A stretch of DNA of 63,473 bases from CAYXVF01 sp964468125 (GCA_964468125.1 CAYXVF010000023.1:1-63473); one strand, 5' to 3'. Positions 17,465 through 28,660 are shown, numbered from the stretch's first letter. A program made the numbers and translations. The notes: generated by a model from the letters alone, not told the origin.

Positions 17465-19050
17465 AATGGGCGGGAATCATGCCACTGAGCTTCATCGTTC
17501 TTCTTGCGGGGCCTCTTCTCGCGGCGCCTGCGGCGAGCGCCCCGCCGGAGAGTGTTGCCTTGGTGATCGGCAACAACGCGAGTCCGGTCGATGAGCCCGA
17601 TCTCGCCCCGCTTCGCTTCGCCGACGATGATGCACTGCGCTTCTACGAGCTGTTCGAGCGTGCTGCGACGCGCGTCGAGCTTCTTTCGGTGCTAGATGAC
17701 CGCACGCAATCGCGTCATTCGGGCGTCGCTGCCGTCGCCAAACCTCCGACCCTGACCCAGCTCGACGCGGCCGTCGAGCGCCTGGCGCTCAGTCTCGCGG
17801 AAGCCGCCGCACGCGGTGCTCAGACCCGTGCCTATGTGACGTTCAGTGGCCATGGCTCGAGCCGTGAGGATGGCGAGCCGTATCTCGCGTTCCTGGACGG
17901 GGAGTTGACCGGGGATGAACTCTTTTCCCGGGTCGTCGCGAAGCTTCCAGCGGATCGCGTGCACCTGATCATCGATGCGTGCAACGCAGGGGCACTCGTG
18001 GGAATGCGCGGACGTTTCGACCAGGAGATCGAGGGGGAAAAAGTTGAGGTCTCCCGCGCTGGTCTGACTGCTCTCGCCAAGACCGGAGCGCTCGAGCGCT
18101 ATCCTCATGTCGGGGTCGTCGCTGCGGCGAGCGCGGGGCAGGAAGCGCACGAGTGGGAGCGGATTGAATCCGGCGTCTTCACGCACGAAGTGCTCTCGGC
18201 CTTGATGGGACCCGCGGACATCAACGGTGATCTCGCGATCGAGTACTCGGAGCTGCAGGCCTTCATCGCGGCGGCGAACTCGGCGGTCCGGGACCCAAAG
18301 GTCAAGCCGACCATCGTTGCCCACGCACCCCGGGCCGACCGGCGAAGCCCCTTGCTCGCCTTGGGCGAGCTGCGCGACACCGGATTCCTGCGTGGCAAGG
18401 CCCCGGGGCGCTTTTACGTCGAGCTTGGTAACGGGCGTCGCTACCTCGATGCGAACCTGAGCCCGGGCGCGCTCGCGGCGATCGCGCTCCCGGCGGATAC
18501 CCCGCTCTATCTCCGGACCCGAGACCAGGAGGCGAGCGTTGCTGCGTCGTCGGGCTCGGTCGTGGATTTCGATGATCTCGAGCTCCGGGCCCGTACCCTC
18601 GCTTCGCGCGGCGCCGCCGATGAAACCTATCGCCGCGACCTCTTCGCCGTGCCCTACGGGCTGACCTACTACCAGGGCTATGTCGACAGTCAGTCCCTCG
18701 TCCCTGTGGAGCTCGACGGGGTTCGTGCGGCCATTCTCGAACCGGGCCTCAGTCGCGACGAGGTCATTGCCTACAGCGCCTGGGGGGTCGGAGGAGCGGG
18801 TCTCGTGATGGCGGGGGTCGTTGCGGTGCTCGCCGCCCAAACCCGGAGCGACCTCAACGCCACGGAGATCCAACGCGAGGCGATCGAGCTTTCAGACACC
18901 TACGACCGTCAAGTCGCGCTCGCATGGGTCGGACTCGGGATCGGTGCCGTCGGTGCCGCGGTCGGTTGGTATTTTTACCCCACCGGCGCGACCCTCCCTG
19001 ACCCGGCCGGTGGCCAGAGCGTGACGCTCGGGATCGGCGGACGATTTTAG
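17461..19050 (+). CDS. Caspase-like (peptidase C14) protein with signal peptide and two C-terminal TM helices
   Basis: The 529-aa product starts with a signal peptide (about residues 1-26, ending AAPAASA) and a caspase fold: VALVIGNNA (first strand), ADDDALRFYELF, AYVTFSGHGS with catalytic His131, and VHLIIDACNAG with catalytic Cys174. Caspase families usually have D(S/A)CxSG, so Asn in place of His/Gln is a mild variation. Residues 253-264 (DINGDLAIEYSE) match a canonical EF-hand calcium loop, including Glu at position 12. Two hydrophobic helices near 440-462 and 485-506 would anchor the C terminus. The domain would therefore be outside the cytoplasm. Translational coupling (ATGA) to the TM protein and the ECF sigma gene upstream suggests a stress-induced envelope protease or signalling module. 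Confidence 0.88.
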   Translation: MKWAGIMPLSFIVLLAGPLLAAPAASAPPESVALVIGNNASPVDEPDLAPLRFADDDALRFYELFERAATRVELLSVLDDRTQSRHSGVAAVAKPPTLTQLDAAVERLALSLAEAAARGAQTRAYVTFSGHGSSREDGEPYLAFLDGELTGDELFSRVVAKLPADRVHLIIDACNAGALVGMRGRFDQEIEGEKVEVSRAGLTALAKTGALERYPHVGVVAAASAGQEAHEWERIESGVFTHEVLSALMGPADINGDLAIEYSELQAFIAAANSAVRDPKVKPTIVAHAPRADRRSPLLALGELRDTGFLRGKAPGRFYVELGNGRRYLDANLSPGALAAIALPADTPLYLRTRDQEASVAASSGSVVDFDDLELRARTLASRGAADETYRRDLFAVPYGLTYYQGYVDSQSLVPVELDGVRAAILEPGLSRDEVIAYSAWGVGGAGLVMAGVVAVLAAQTRSDLNATEIQREAIELSDTYDRQVALAWVGLGIGAVGAAVGWYFYPTGATLPDPAGGQSVTLGIGGRF

Positions 19051-19156
19051 GATCACTTTTTGCGAGCGAGCGACCCAAAGGCCGGGCTCATTCGTAGGGG
19101 CAGGCGTACCCCCGGCGCAGGATGCCGGAGACCGAACACGAAAGAGAGAGCTCCTG

Positions 19157-19399
19157 ATGAGATCCAATGCCTTGCTGGCCGCGACTTTGGCCTTCTTGCT
19201 GGGCGCCTGCGGTGGCCTCGATACGGACATGAAGCAAGCGTGGAATGCGCCGGCCGATTGCTCGCAGGGCTTTGCCTGTGTCGCCTTTGAGTGCGTCGAG
19301 GGGATCCTCGAAGACTCGGATACGGACGGCGACGGCCTGCGCGACGTGGAAGAAGCGCAGGGCTGGGAGGTCGTGGTCGACGAGCAGGGCTTCGGCTGA
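19157..19399 (+). CDS. Truncated lipoprotein with a thrombospondin type 3-like calcium motif
   Basis: The 80-aa reading frame starts with a lipoprotein signal (MRSNALLAATLAFLLGAC). It continues through a short Cys-containing stretch to DSDTDGDGLRDVEEAQGW, a thrombospondin type 3/calcium-binding repeat motif typical of long surface lipoproteins. The frame ends abruptly at a TGA at 19397-19399, just after the motif. Full-length relatives continue with further D-rich repeats, so the gene is probably broken. The following 60 bases contain stops in every useful frame. A beta-propeller fragment begins at 19466 and might be the remainder of the same gene or of another one. Confidence 0.6.
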   Translation: MRSNALLAATLAFLLGACGGLDTDMKQAWNAPADCSQGFACVAFECVEGILEDSDTDGDGLRDVEEAQGWEVVVDEQGFG

Positions 19400-19465
19400 G
19401 ACGACGACCGAGGTGACCTACGGCGAAGAGTTCTCGACGACTCCGTGTCCGTGCGCGACTGACTC

Positions 19466-19806
19466 GTGCTGTTCGTCGATCCTGCCACGGGCATTCCGAC
19501 TCTAAATCCCTTTGAACAGGTCGCAGACGGCAGTGGCCTCTCCAACTACCGCGCGATTGCGGTGCACCCGAACGGGCGGTTCGTCTACCTCGCGGACGAA
19601 GGTCCGGATCAGGATGGCGTGCGAAGCTATTCCATCAACAGCACGGACCAGCCGGACAAGCTCGATCAGATCGACTTTGAAAACGGTGATTTCTTTGGTC
19701 CTCGGGAGATCTTCGTCCATCCCGATGGCACGCAAGTGATTGTCACAAACAACTTCATGGCTCTCTCGCCGGAGAGAACGTGCACGTGCTGTCGACCGTT
19801 CGCTGA
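19466..19806 (+). pseudogene. Beta-propeller (YVTN/lactonase-like) fragment with frameshift
   Basis: The frame encodes one to two propeller blades: YRAIAVHPNGRFVYLADEG, SYSINSTDQPDKLDQID and REIFVHPDGTQVIVTNNF. At about 19757 the frame must shift to continue as GSLAGENVHVLSTVR before a TGA at 19804-19806. No real start codon or ribosome binding site lies upstream, because a stop is present just before. It is the remnant of a larger propeller protein, perhaps the same surface lipoprotein whose N terminus lies at 19157. The convergent lipoprotein gene begins right after. Confidence 0.65.
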
Positions 19807-19831
19807 CGCGGGGAGCGCCCGCGCTCGCGGA

Positions 19832-20374
19832 TCAGCGTCCGCCGGCGCGGGCGGAGGCGGTTGCGGGAGGGGCGGGCGAGAGCTTCGCCCAAACCTCCGG
19901 CGTCTCGTCGACACCGACCACCTGCTTCACCGCATCGAAGGCGCCGGGGATCGGCGCGAAGGCTTCGGCGAGCGAGCGCTCCGGGGCACGCTGGCACTCG
20001 GCGGCGAAGATGATGATCGCCGCGCGGAGCTCACCGACACGTGCATCGAAGTCGACGCGCTTGCTGCGAAGTCCTTTCGGAAGATCGGCGCTCGAAAGAT
20101 CGGTCGCGATTTCGTCGAGCTCGAGCGCTTCTTTGCAGGCGAGGTCGCGGTCGTCGCGCTGCAGGACGGCGTCCTGCCAGAGGGGCTCGAGCACGTCGTT
20201 TAGCTCGGCGAGCTCGGACAGCTTCCAGCGCTTCGCTTCGGTCTTGGTCAGGTGCCTCACCTTCGGGGCCCGTTCTGCGACCTTGATGGCCGGGGCCTGC
20301 TTCGTGCGCTTGGCGCAGGCGCCAAAGGACACAACGAGAGTGAGAGCGAGAAAGGCGCGGTACAGCTTCGTCAT
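19832..20374 (-). CDS. Putative lipoprotein, 180 aa
   Basis: The ATG at 20374 gives a clear lipoprotein-type signal (MTKLYRAFLALTLVVSFGAC). The mature part is helical and charged with no recognised family: LTKTEAKRWKLSELAELNDV, then RDLACKEALELDEIATDL, and a conserved-looking AAECQRAPERS with Cys. A second ATG two codons upstream is possible. The longer frame up to 20437 would destroy the signal. The C terminus is low-complexity (SPAPPATASARAGG). It ends 26 bases from the broken propeller fragment and is convergent with it. Probably anchored in the envelope; role unknown. Confidence 0.65.
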   Translation of the reverse strand: MTKLYRAFLALTLVVSFGACAKRTKQAPAIKVAERAPKVRHLTKTEAKRWKLSELAELNDVLEPLWQDAVLQRDDRDLACKEALELDEIATDLSSADLPKGLRSKRVDFDARVGELRAAIIIFAAECQRAPERSLAEAFAPIPGAFDAVKQVVGVDETPEVWAKLSPAPPATASARAGGR

Positions 20375-20468
20375 TTCCATCCCATTCCAATGCCGGGGGC
20401 GGCCCGGGGGCTTTTTCAGCCCGAAGCTCATCCGCATAACGAGCGCCGGGAGTTTTGAGAAGGGTCAC

Positions 20469-20624
20469 GTGTCCCGAACTGGGAAATCGACTTTGGCCAG
20501 GGGTCCCAAGGAGCGGGCCGTGCCTCGGTGCGACACGCCCCTCAAAGAGACCATCGTCGACCTCTTCGACCACGTTCTAGACGCGGAGGGCCTCCGCAAC
20601 AGCGAAGAGAAGAAAGCGGCGTGA
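20469..20624 (+). CDS. Possible 51-aa small protein
   Basis: A GTG at 20469, preceded by AGAAGG, opens a short frame ending at 20624. The peptide is basic at the start (SRTGKSTLARGPKERAVPR). It ends with a well-behaved amphipathic helix (TPLKETIVDLFDHVLDAEG), which looks like real protein. Codon use is GC-rich. No family is recognised. It lies between a minus-strand lipoprotein gene and the convergent 3' end of acnA. Confidence 0.4.
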   Translation: MSRTGKSTLARGPKERAVPRCDTPLKETIVDLFDHVLDAEGLRNSEEKKAA

Positions 20625-20664
20625 GCCACAACCACGGGCGACTCGAAGAGCACCGCCCGCGGAG

Positions 20665-23349
<2,685 letters not shown>

Positions 23350-23582
23350 GTGGTGCTTCCTTGAACGAGGCTGTCGGTTGTTCGTTTTACTCCCGCGGGG
23401 TGTGCCCCGGTCGGAAGCGGTCGCTGCGATCAGGATGTGCTCCCTCCCCGATCGACGGGTGCCTATAGCATTGCGGGGCGGTCGTTGCCATGCCGCGCGC
23501 GGTTCCAGCGGTGCGTCTTTGGGGGCAAGAAACCACCGGAATCCTTGAACTTTGCGCGGCTGCCGCTTACATCCGAGTGCGC

Positions 23583-24605
23583 ATGGCGCAAACGGTGGAT
23601 GAGCTCGAGTCCTGGGGGTTTGACGCGGAGTTTCGCGCGGCCTTCGAGGCGCTGCCCACCGAAGGTCTCGAGCCGGCCCGGGTGACCGTCGGCTACCGGG
23701 CGCTCTACGACCTCGCAACCGCCGGCGGTCCGGTCCCGGCAGCGCGCGTCGCGGGCAAATACAAACACGACCACGAAGACGAGGGGGCACTCGCTTTTCC
23801 GGCGGTGGGCGACTGGGTCGGCGTCGACCTCTCAAATCGCGGCACGCCGATCATTCGGGCGCTGCTCCCCCGTCGTACCGCCTTCATTCGCAAAGCCGCC
23901 GGTCGACCGGACGAAGCGCAGGTGGTCGCCGCCAACGTCGATTGGGTGTTCCTGGTGACCTCGCTCAACGAGGACTACAACCCGCGGCGCATGGAGCGCT
24001 ACATCGCGATGGCCCACGAGAGCGGCGCGAAGCCGGTCATTGTCCTCAACAAGGCGGATCTCTGCGATGACGTGGACGCGATCCGGGCCGAAGTCGACGG
24101 CTACCGGGGAGACACGCCGGCGCACGTGATCAGCGCCAAGCCAGGCGAGGGCATCGAAGCGCTTCGGCGGTATTTCGAGGGGCAGTCGACGGTGGCGCTC
24201 CTCGGCTCGTCGGGCGTGGGCAAGTCCACGCTGACGAACCGTCTCATGGGCGATGAGGTTCAAAAGACCCGGGCGATCCGCGCGGACGGCAAAGGCCGCC
24301 ACACCACGACCAACCGCTCTCTCTTTCAGCTCCCGAGCGGCGGCTTGATCCTCGACACCCCCGGCATGCGTGAGCTGCACGTCTGGGAAGGTGAGCGGGG
24401 TGTGGACGAAGCCTTTGCGGATATCGTCGAGCTCGCGGCCTACTGCAAATTCCGCGACTGCAAGCACCAGAAGGAGCCGGGCTGCGCCGTCCAGGCTGCG
24501 GTACGAGAGGGCGAGATCTCATCCGGGCGACTCGTCGCCTACCACAAGCTCATCGATGAAATGGAAACGGCCGATTACGACAGCAAGAGTCGGAGAGGGC
24601 GTTGA
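23583..24605 (+). CDS. rsgA: Ribosome small-subunit-dependent GTPase RsgA
   Basis: RsgA is a circularly permuted GTPase that helps late maturation of the 30S subunit. The 340-aa product shows the N-terminal OB-fold (VAGKYKHDHEDEGALAFPAVGDWV) and the permuted GTPase motifs in order G4 (VLNKADLCDD), G1 (LLGSSGVGKSTLTNRLMG), G2 (RHTTTNRSLF) and G3 (LILDTPGMRE). The C-terminal zinc motif is C-x4-C-x-H-x5-C (YCKFRDCKHQKEPGC). The ATG at 23583 matches the family; an upstream in-frame start would add a non-homologous tail. It converges with the small gene at 24613, with only 7 bases between the stops. Confidence 0.95.
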   Translation: MAQTVDELESWGFDAEFRAAFEALPTEGLEPARVTVGYRALYDLATAGGPVPAARVAGKYKHDHEDEGALAFPAVGDWVGVDLSNRGTPIIRALLPRRTAFIRKAAGRPDEAQVVAANVDWVFLVTSLNEDYNPRRMERYIAMAHESGAKPVIVLNKADLCDDVDAIRAEVDGYRGDTPAHVISAKPGEGIEALRRYFEGQSTVALLGSSGVGKSTLTNRLMGDEVQKTRAIRADGKGRHTTTNRSLFQLPSGGLILDTPGMRELHVWEGERGVDEAFADIVELAAYCKFRDCKHQKEPGCAVQAAVREGEISSGRLVAYHKLIDEMETADYDSKSRRGR

Positions 24606-24612
24606 GACCCGG

Positions 24613-24987
24613 TTAGGCCAGTCGCAAACGGATTGGGCCTTTCGCGCTCGAGGGATCGACGACACGCCCGCCTTGGGTGATCTCGATTTCGCCACGCGCG
24701 ACCAGACGACGGGCCGCCGACCTCGCATCCTCCATGTGATTGCGCCAGTCGTCCGGATCGACCCGGCGGGCGGCCTCCGACGGACAGATCGACTTTCCCC
24801 GGCCTCGTTCGGTCAGCAGATCGAGAATTTCCCGTTCGAGAGCCTCATCCTGCGCTCTCACTTTGCGTCGCCGACAGGCGTCGCTGCAGTAGCGAACGAT
24901 CTCCCAGTCGCGCTCCCACTTCTTTCGCCATTCGATGGTGCGACCGCAGCGGGCACAGCTCTTCGGCGCATGGACGGACTTTTCCAT
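24613..24987 (-). CDS. DUF2256/DUF3253-like zinc-ribbon protein
   Basis: The ATG at 24987 opens a 124-aa protein. Residues about 8-40 are a DUF2256-like knuckle with paired cysteines (PKSCARCGRTIEWRKKWE, then YCSDACRRRK). The C-terminal half is a DUF3253-like winged-helix domain (ALEREILDLLTERGRGKSIC, PSEAARRVDPDDWRN, ARRLVARGEIEITQGGRVVD). The fusion of these two domains is common in bacteria; its role is unknown but a nucleic-acid-binding protein is plausible. A longer frame upstream (to 25116) is rejected because the extension overlaps the toxin relic and lacks conservation-like composition. Confidence 0.85.
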   Translation of the reverse strand: MEKSVHAPKSCARCGRTIEWRKKWERDWEIVRYCSDACRRRKVRAQDEALEREILDLLTERGRGKSICPSEAARRVDPDDWRNHMEDARSAARRLVARGEIEITQGGRVVDPSSAKGPIRLRLA

Positions 24988-25058
24988 AGCGGGAAAGATG
25001 CATCCTCTTCGCGCGAGGTGCCACAGGCCTTCTCGGGTCGTCGATGCGCTCGAGCGTC

Positions 25059-25306
25059 GAGCGGATTCGTCCATCGAAGCGACGAGAAACGACCAAAGTC
25101 GCCGTCGGCCGAGCACAACGCCAACCCGTGCTCAATCCCAAGCGCTGCCAGATGCGCGTCCATGACGAGCTTCGGGGTGATGCCTCCCGGGGCCAAGAGA
25201 CTCGCCAGGACTCTCTCGTGTTCTTCGGTCGCCGTCGGACACCAAGTGACGTCGAGGGCGAGCCATGCGCGAACTTGCTCCCAGGCTGCGCATCGACGAG
25301 GATCAC
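25059..25306 (-). pseudogene. VapC-like PIN-domain toxin relic
   Basis: A GTG at 25306 starts a typical VapC N terminus (VILVDA), which then runs out of frame. In the next frame the sequence continues with AWEQVRAWLALDVTW, LAPGGITPKLVMDAHLAALG and IEHGLALCSADGDFGRF, ending SSLRWTNPL. These are the C-terminal PIN motifs with the catalytic Asp residues (MDAH, SADGDF). Roughly the residues between the first strand and the middle helices are deleted, with a frameshift at the junction. The GTG overlaps the TGA of a short upstream frame (TLTIAHQESEALENAV...), which could be the tail of its antitoxin. PIN toxins are RNases; this copy should be inactive. Confidence 0.75.
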
Positions 25307-25471
25307 CGGAATTCTTGCCCCTCGGCGAACGCGAGCTGGACCGCATTCTCGAGCGCCTCGCTTTCTTGATGCGCAATCGTCAAGGTGCTGATGCAAAAGC
25401 ATCAAATGCTGCGGGCCCGGCTCGGGGACCGCGCACTGGACTGCGACCACGGTCGTGCCCATTTCTTTCGC

Positions 25472-25840
25472 ATGGAACTCGCGTACACCTTGGTTCTCGT
25501 GGCCGGTCTCCTGCCCCTCGCCGGGACGGTCCTCGCAAAGAGTCGCATGCCCTTGCGGGCGAACAAGGCCCCGCGCGCCTACCTCGAGGGGCTCGAAGGC
25601 TGGCGTCAGCGCGCGGCCTGGGCCGCGCAAAACGGGTGGGACTGGTTTCCGCTCTTCGCGGCGGGCGTGATCATCGCAGGGCTCCAGGAGGCGGCACCGG
25701 CCACCGTCAACGCGCTCGCGGTCGCGTTCATCGCCTTTCGCGTCGTCTATACCGCCACCTATGTCGCAGACCTCGACAAGCTCCGAAGCCTCGCCTGGGC
25801 CGGCGGCATCGGCTGCAACGTGGCGCTGTTTTTTGTCTGA
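25472..25840 (+). CDS. MAPEG family membrane protein
   Basis: The 122-aa protein has four hydrophobic segments, beginning MELAYTLVLVAGLLPLAG. It carries the MAPEG hallmark region after the first helix (RAYLEGLEGWRQRAAWAAQNG, split here as RAYLEGLEGWRQ and AAQNGWDWFPLFAA). The family (membrane-associated proteins in eicosanoid and glutathione metabolism) contains small trimeric membrane enzymes, often glutathione-dependent. Bacterial members are mostly uncharacterised. The start at 25472 is used because the preceding part of the frame is over the toxin/antitoxin relic. It converges with the AbgT gene, with 54 bases between. Confidence 0.85.
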   Translation: MELAYTLVLVAGLLPLAGTVLAKSRMPLRANKAPRAYLEGLEGWRQRAAWAAQNGWDWFPLFAAGVIIAGLQEAAPATVNALAVAFIAFRVVYTATYVADLDKLRSLAWAGGIGCNVALFFV

Positions 25841-25894
25841 TCGCCGTGGCGTCCATGCGGCCGCGTCGTATGTGCCGTGGAGCCTCGCCCAACC

Positions 25895-27433
25895 TCACCC
25901 GGGCACGTACTCGTAGCTCGACAGCACGCCGAGGGGGATCCCCAGTGCGGCGTAGAAGAGCAAGTAGATCGTCCACACGACGATGAACGTGATCGAGTAG
26001 GGCAGCATGGTTGCCGCTAACGTTCCGATTCCGGTGCCTCGTACGTAGCGCTGACAGTAAATGACGACGAGGGGAAAATACGGCATCAAGGGTGTGATGA
26101 TGTTCGTCGTGGAGTCACCCACACGGTAGGCGGCTTGGGTGAGGTCGGGAGAGATGCCCAGGGTCATGAGCATGGGCACGAACACCGGTGCCAGGAGTCC
26201 CCACTTTCCGCTCGCCGAGCCCACGAAGATATTCACGACCCCGGTCAACAGGATGATGCCAACGATGGTCACGAAAGAGGGCAGTGCGAGTGCTTTGAGA
26301 GCGGAAGCTCCCTGAAGTGCGAGAAGCGCGCCTAGATTCGAGTTGTTGAAGGCGTAGACGAACTGCGCGATGAAGAACATGATCACCAAGTAGTAGGCCA
26401 TCTCGTTCATGGCTTTGGTCATGCCCGTGATCACGTCCTTCGAGCTTTCGAGTGTTCCTGCGACCTTGCCGTAGACGATGCCGGGCAAGAGAAAGAGCAG
26501 GAAAATGAACGCCACGATCGAGCGCATGAGCGGCGCGGCGAAGGTCGTGATTTCACCGGCGGAGTCGCGCCAGGGTGATCCGCTGGGCCAAGCGGTCGCG
26601 GCCAAGATCAGAAGCCCGATCACCATGGTTAAGAGCGCCGCGACCAAGCCCTTCTTTTCCGCCGGCTCGAGTGGCTCCATCTTCGGCAGGTCCGTGAGGT
26701 CGCCGTCGAGCTCCGTGTCGTTGAGTCGTGGCTCGACGACCTTGTCCGTCAGCCACCACCCGAGCAGGACGATGAGCAGGGAAGAGCTCGCGGTGAAGAA
26801 GTAGTTGTTGAGCGGATTGATCTCGATTTTGGGGTCGAGGATCTGCGCGCCGGCCTGCGTCAGAGACTGCAGCAGCGGATCGAGCGCCGACGGCGCCGGG
26901 TTTGCGGAGAATCCTCCGGAGACACCGGCGAAGGCCGCGGCGATGCCGGCGAGCGGATGCCGTCCGGCGGCGTAGAAGATGACGCCTCCGAGCGGGATCA
27001 CCAACACGTAGCCGGCGTCGACCGCGGAGTGGCTGACGATCCCGACGAAGATCACCATCGGCGTCAGCAGCCAATCGGCCGTCACGCGGAGGAGGGCGCG
27101 GAGGCTCGCGTTGATGAATCCGGAATGCTCGGCAACGCCGATTCCCAGCATGGCGACGAGCACCGTGCCCACGGGCCCGAATCCCGCGAAATTCGTGACC
27201 AACTTCGAGGCAAACTCGGTGAGCGCCGTGCCCGACATCATGTTGCGCACAACGATCGGAGCGTCGGTTCGGGGGTCGATCAGATCGAAGCTGACATAGG
27301 AGAGCAGCCAGGAGAGCACGCAGACCCCGAACAACAGCGCGATGAACAAGATCGCCGGGTCGGGCAGTCGATTTCCGACCCGCTCTACGACCGCCAGCAA
27401 ACGAAGCGAGAGGCTCTGCTTTTCTTCAGCCAT
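25895..27433 (-). CDS. AbgT family transporter
   Basis: The 512-aa polytopic inner-membrane protein matches the AbgT family (p-aminobenzoyl-glutamate importer AbgT and sulfonamide exporter MtrF). Typical motifs are RLPDPAILFIALLFG near the N terminus, GFGPVGTVLVAMLGIGVAEHSG, VDAGYVLVIPLGGVIFYAAG, GVSGGFSANPAPSALDPLL, and the second repeat motif NIFVGSASGKWGLLAPVFVPM followed by RVGDSTTNIITPLMPYFP. The ATG at 27433 (MAEEKQSLSLR) is preferred; 11 extra residues upstream are possible. Substrate could be aminobenzoyl-glutamate uptake or drug/metabolite efflux. No abgA/abgB hydrolase genes are adjacent, so utilisation is not supported by context. Confidence 0.93.
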   Translation of the reverse strand: MAEEKQSLSLRLLAVVERVGNRLPDPAILFIALLFGVCVLSWLLSYVSFDLIDPRTDAPIVVRNMMSGTALTEFASKLVTNFAGFGPVGTVLVAMLGIGVAEHSGFINASLRALLRVTADWLLTPMVIFVGIVSHSAVDAGYVLVIPLGGVIFYAAGRHPLAGIAAAFAGVSGGFSANPAPSALDPLLQSLTQAGAQILDPKIEINPLNNYFFTASSSLLIVLLGWWLTDKVVEPRLNDTELDGDLTDLPKMEPLEPAEKKGLVAALLTMVIGLLILAATAWPSGSPWRDSAGEITTFAAPLMRSIVAFIFLLFLLPGIVYGKVAGTLESSKDVITGMTKAMNEMAYYLVIMFFIAQFVYAFNNSNLGALLALQGASALKALALPSFVTIVGIILLTGVVNIFVGSASGKWGLLAPVFVPMLMTLGISPDLTQAAYRVGDSTTNIITPLMPYFPLVVIYCQRYVRGTGIGTLAATMLPYSITFIVVWTIYLLFYAALGIPLGVLSSYEYVPG

Positions 27434-27499
27434 CGCGGTGTCGTATGCGACGCCGAGGCGGTCCACAACCCTTGGGGTGCGGCTGACTCGGGCGCCGGG

Positions 27500-27817
27500 T
27501 CACCAACCGAGCAGAGCGCGGGTCTCGAGGGTTGCAAGCGCCGCATCGATCCCGGCCTCTTCGACCCGTCTTCTCCACGCATCCTGCACGTAGCCGGTGA
27601 CGCGGACCGCAGCGACCCGCATATCGACGATCCGGCCGCGGTCGTCGAAGCGGTAGCTCACGAGTCCCGGAACGCCCGGCGGCGTACGAATCTTGACCGT
27701 GCCCCAGAGCTGCGAGTCGCTGTCGCGCTGAGCTCCGAGCACCCCGACGATTTCCGGGCCGCTCAGCGAGCTGACGATCCTCAGATGATGCGCGAGCAAG
27801 AGCGATCGCAACGCCAC
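27500..27817 (-). CDS. Hypothetical protein, possibly the 3' part of a frameshifted gene
   Basis: From a GTG at 27817 a 105-aa protein is encoded: SSLSGPEIVGVLGAQRDSD, then QLWGTVKIRTPPGVPGLVSY and a final helical part VQDAWRRRVEEAGIDAALAT. Composition and codon use look genuine. In another frame just upstream the minus strand reads like a secreted precursor (ALVLAAAPVSAAS, then VIEQARRTLDSLVERTVSI). A single shift near 27815 would join the two into one exported protein of about 170 residues. The upstream part overlaps the plus-strand ATPase start region. No family is recognised. Confidence 0.45.
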   Translation of the reverse strand: MALRSLLLAHHLRIVSSLSGPEIVGVLGAQRDSDSQLWGTVKIRTPPGVPGLVSYRFDDRGRIVDMRVAAVRVTGYVQDAWRRRVEEAGIDAALATLETRALLGW

Positions 27818-27988
27818 GCGAAATGGTGCTCAGGCGCGGTCAAAATCGAAACGGTTCGCTCGACCAATGAGTCGAGCGTACGCCTGGCCTGCTCGATCAC
27901 GACGACGTCAGAGACGCGCTCGGTGCCGCCCGAGCCGGTGCTCGCTGCGCTCACAGGCGCAGCAGCGAGGACGAGGGCGGAGGTCGCC

Positions 27989-28660
27989 GTGGTCGAGCTC
28001 CCGCCGGTGCGCCCTGGGACCCATTGGGAGCTTCTCGCGCCCGCGGGACATGGCAAGACGACCCATCTGCTCGCCTTCGTGCGGGCGCATCCGGGTTGCC
28101 CCTACGCCTACATTCCGGAGGGCGAGACGCGACTGCCGGCGCGCTTTCCGGGCGGCGGCTTCACGTGTATCGACGAAGCGCAGCGTTTGGCGCCTCGCCA
28201 CTTGCTCCGATTGCTTCGCCGGGGAACGACTCTTCTGATGGGGACGCATTTGCCCATGAGTAGCCGCCTCGGTGTCGAGGTACAGCGTTGGCCGATTCCA
28301 GATGTTTCACTCGACCGGTTGGAGGCGATCGTGACGCGGCGAATCGAGTTTGCCCGTCGTGGCCCCGGCCCCATCTTGCGGGTTTCGCGACGGACGCTCG
28401 TGCAACTCCATGCACGCCATCGCAATGATCTGCGTGCGATCGAAGGCGAGCATTTCGGGGCTCGTCGGTGGCGACCTGTTCGCGATCTGTCAGAGCCGCG
28501 ATCCATGCTGCCTCTCGATGGTGCCCAAGCGCAAAGCGCGACAGAACGCGACGCTCCCGCTCTTTGCGCGGGCGATGAGCACGCAAACCGTCGCCGAAGA
28601 CCTCGCCCGTGTAGAGGGCCGCCCGGCCCGGGTCTCGACCGGATTGCGCGGACTGGATGA
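27989..28660 (+). CDS. P-loop ATPase with intact Walker motifs
   Basis: The GTG at 27989 is the first sensible start and gives 223 aa. The Walker A is WELLAPAGHGKTTHLL ([A/G]x4GKT). The Walker B is GGFTCIDEAQRL, followed by LLRRGTTLLMGTHLPMS as a sensor-like strand. It resembles small AAA/ORC-type or TniB-like ATPases, but no named family is recognised. The last about 50 residues are Arg/Pro-rich and look out of frame, so an indel near 28460 or a shorter true C terminus is possible. It overlaps the next gene, which encodes a RecA/DnaB-like protein, so the two products probably act together. Confidence 0.6.
   Translation: MVELPPVRPGTHWELLAPAGHGKTTHLLAFVRAHPGCPYAYIPEGETRLPARFPGGGFTCIDEAQRLAPRHLLRLLRRGTTLLMGTHLPMSSRLGVEVQRWPIPDVSLDRLEAIVTRRIEFARRGPGPILRVSRRTLVQLHARHRNDLRAIEGEHFGARRWRPVRDLSEPRSMLPLDGAQAQSATERDAPALCAGDEHANRRRRPRPCRGPPGPGLDRIARTG

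Noticed and set aside
23350..23835. Extension of the aconitase frame upstream of the ATG at 23349
   Set aside because: It is Arg/Pro-rich, overlaps the rsgA start on the other strand, and AcnA homologues start at MADSFG.
27781..28056. Minus-strand frame of 91 codons antisense to the ATPase gene
   Set aside because: Its first part is shadow coding; only its last part resembles a secreted precursor and may belong to the frameshifted gene at 27500, so it is described there and not as a gene.
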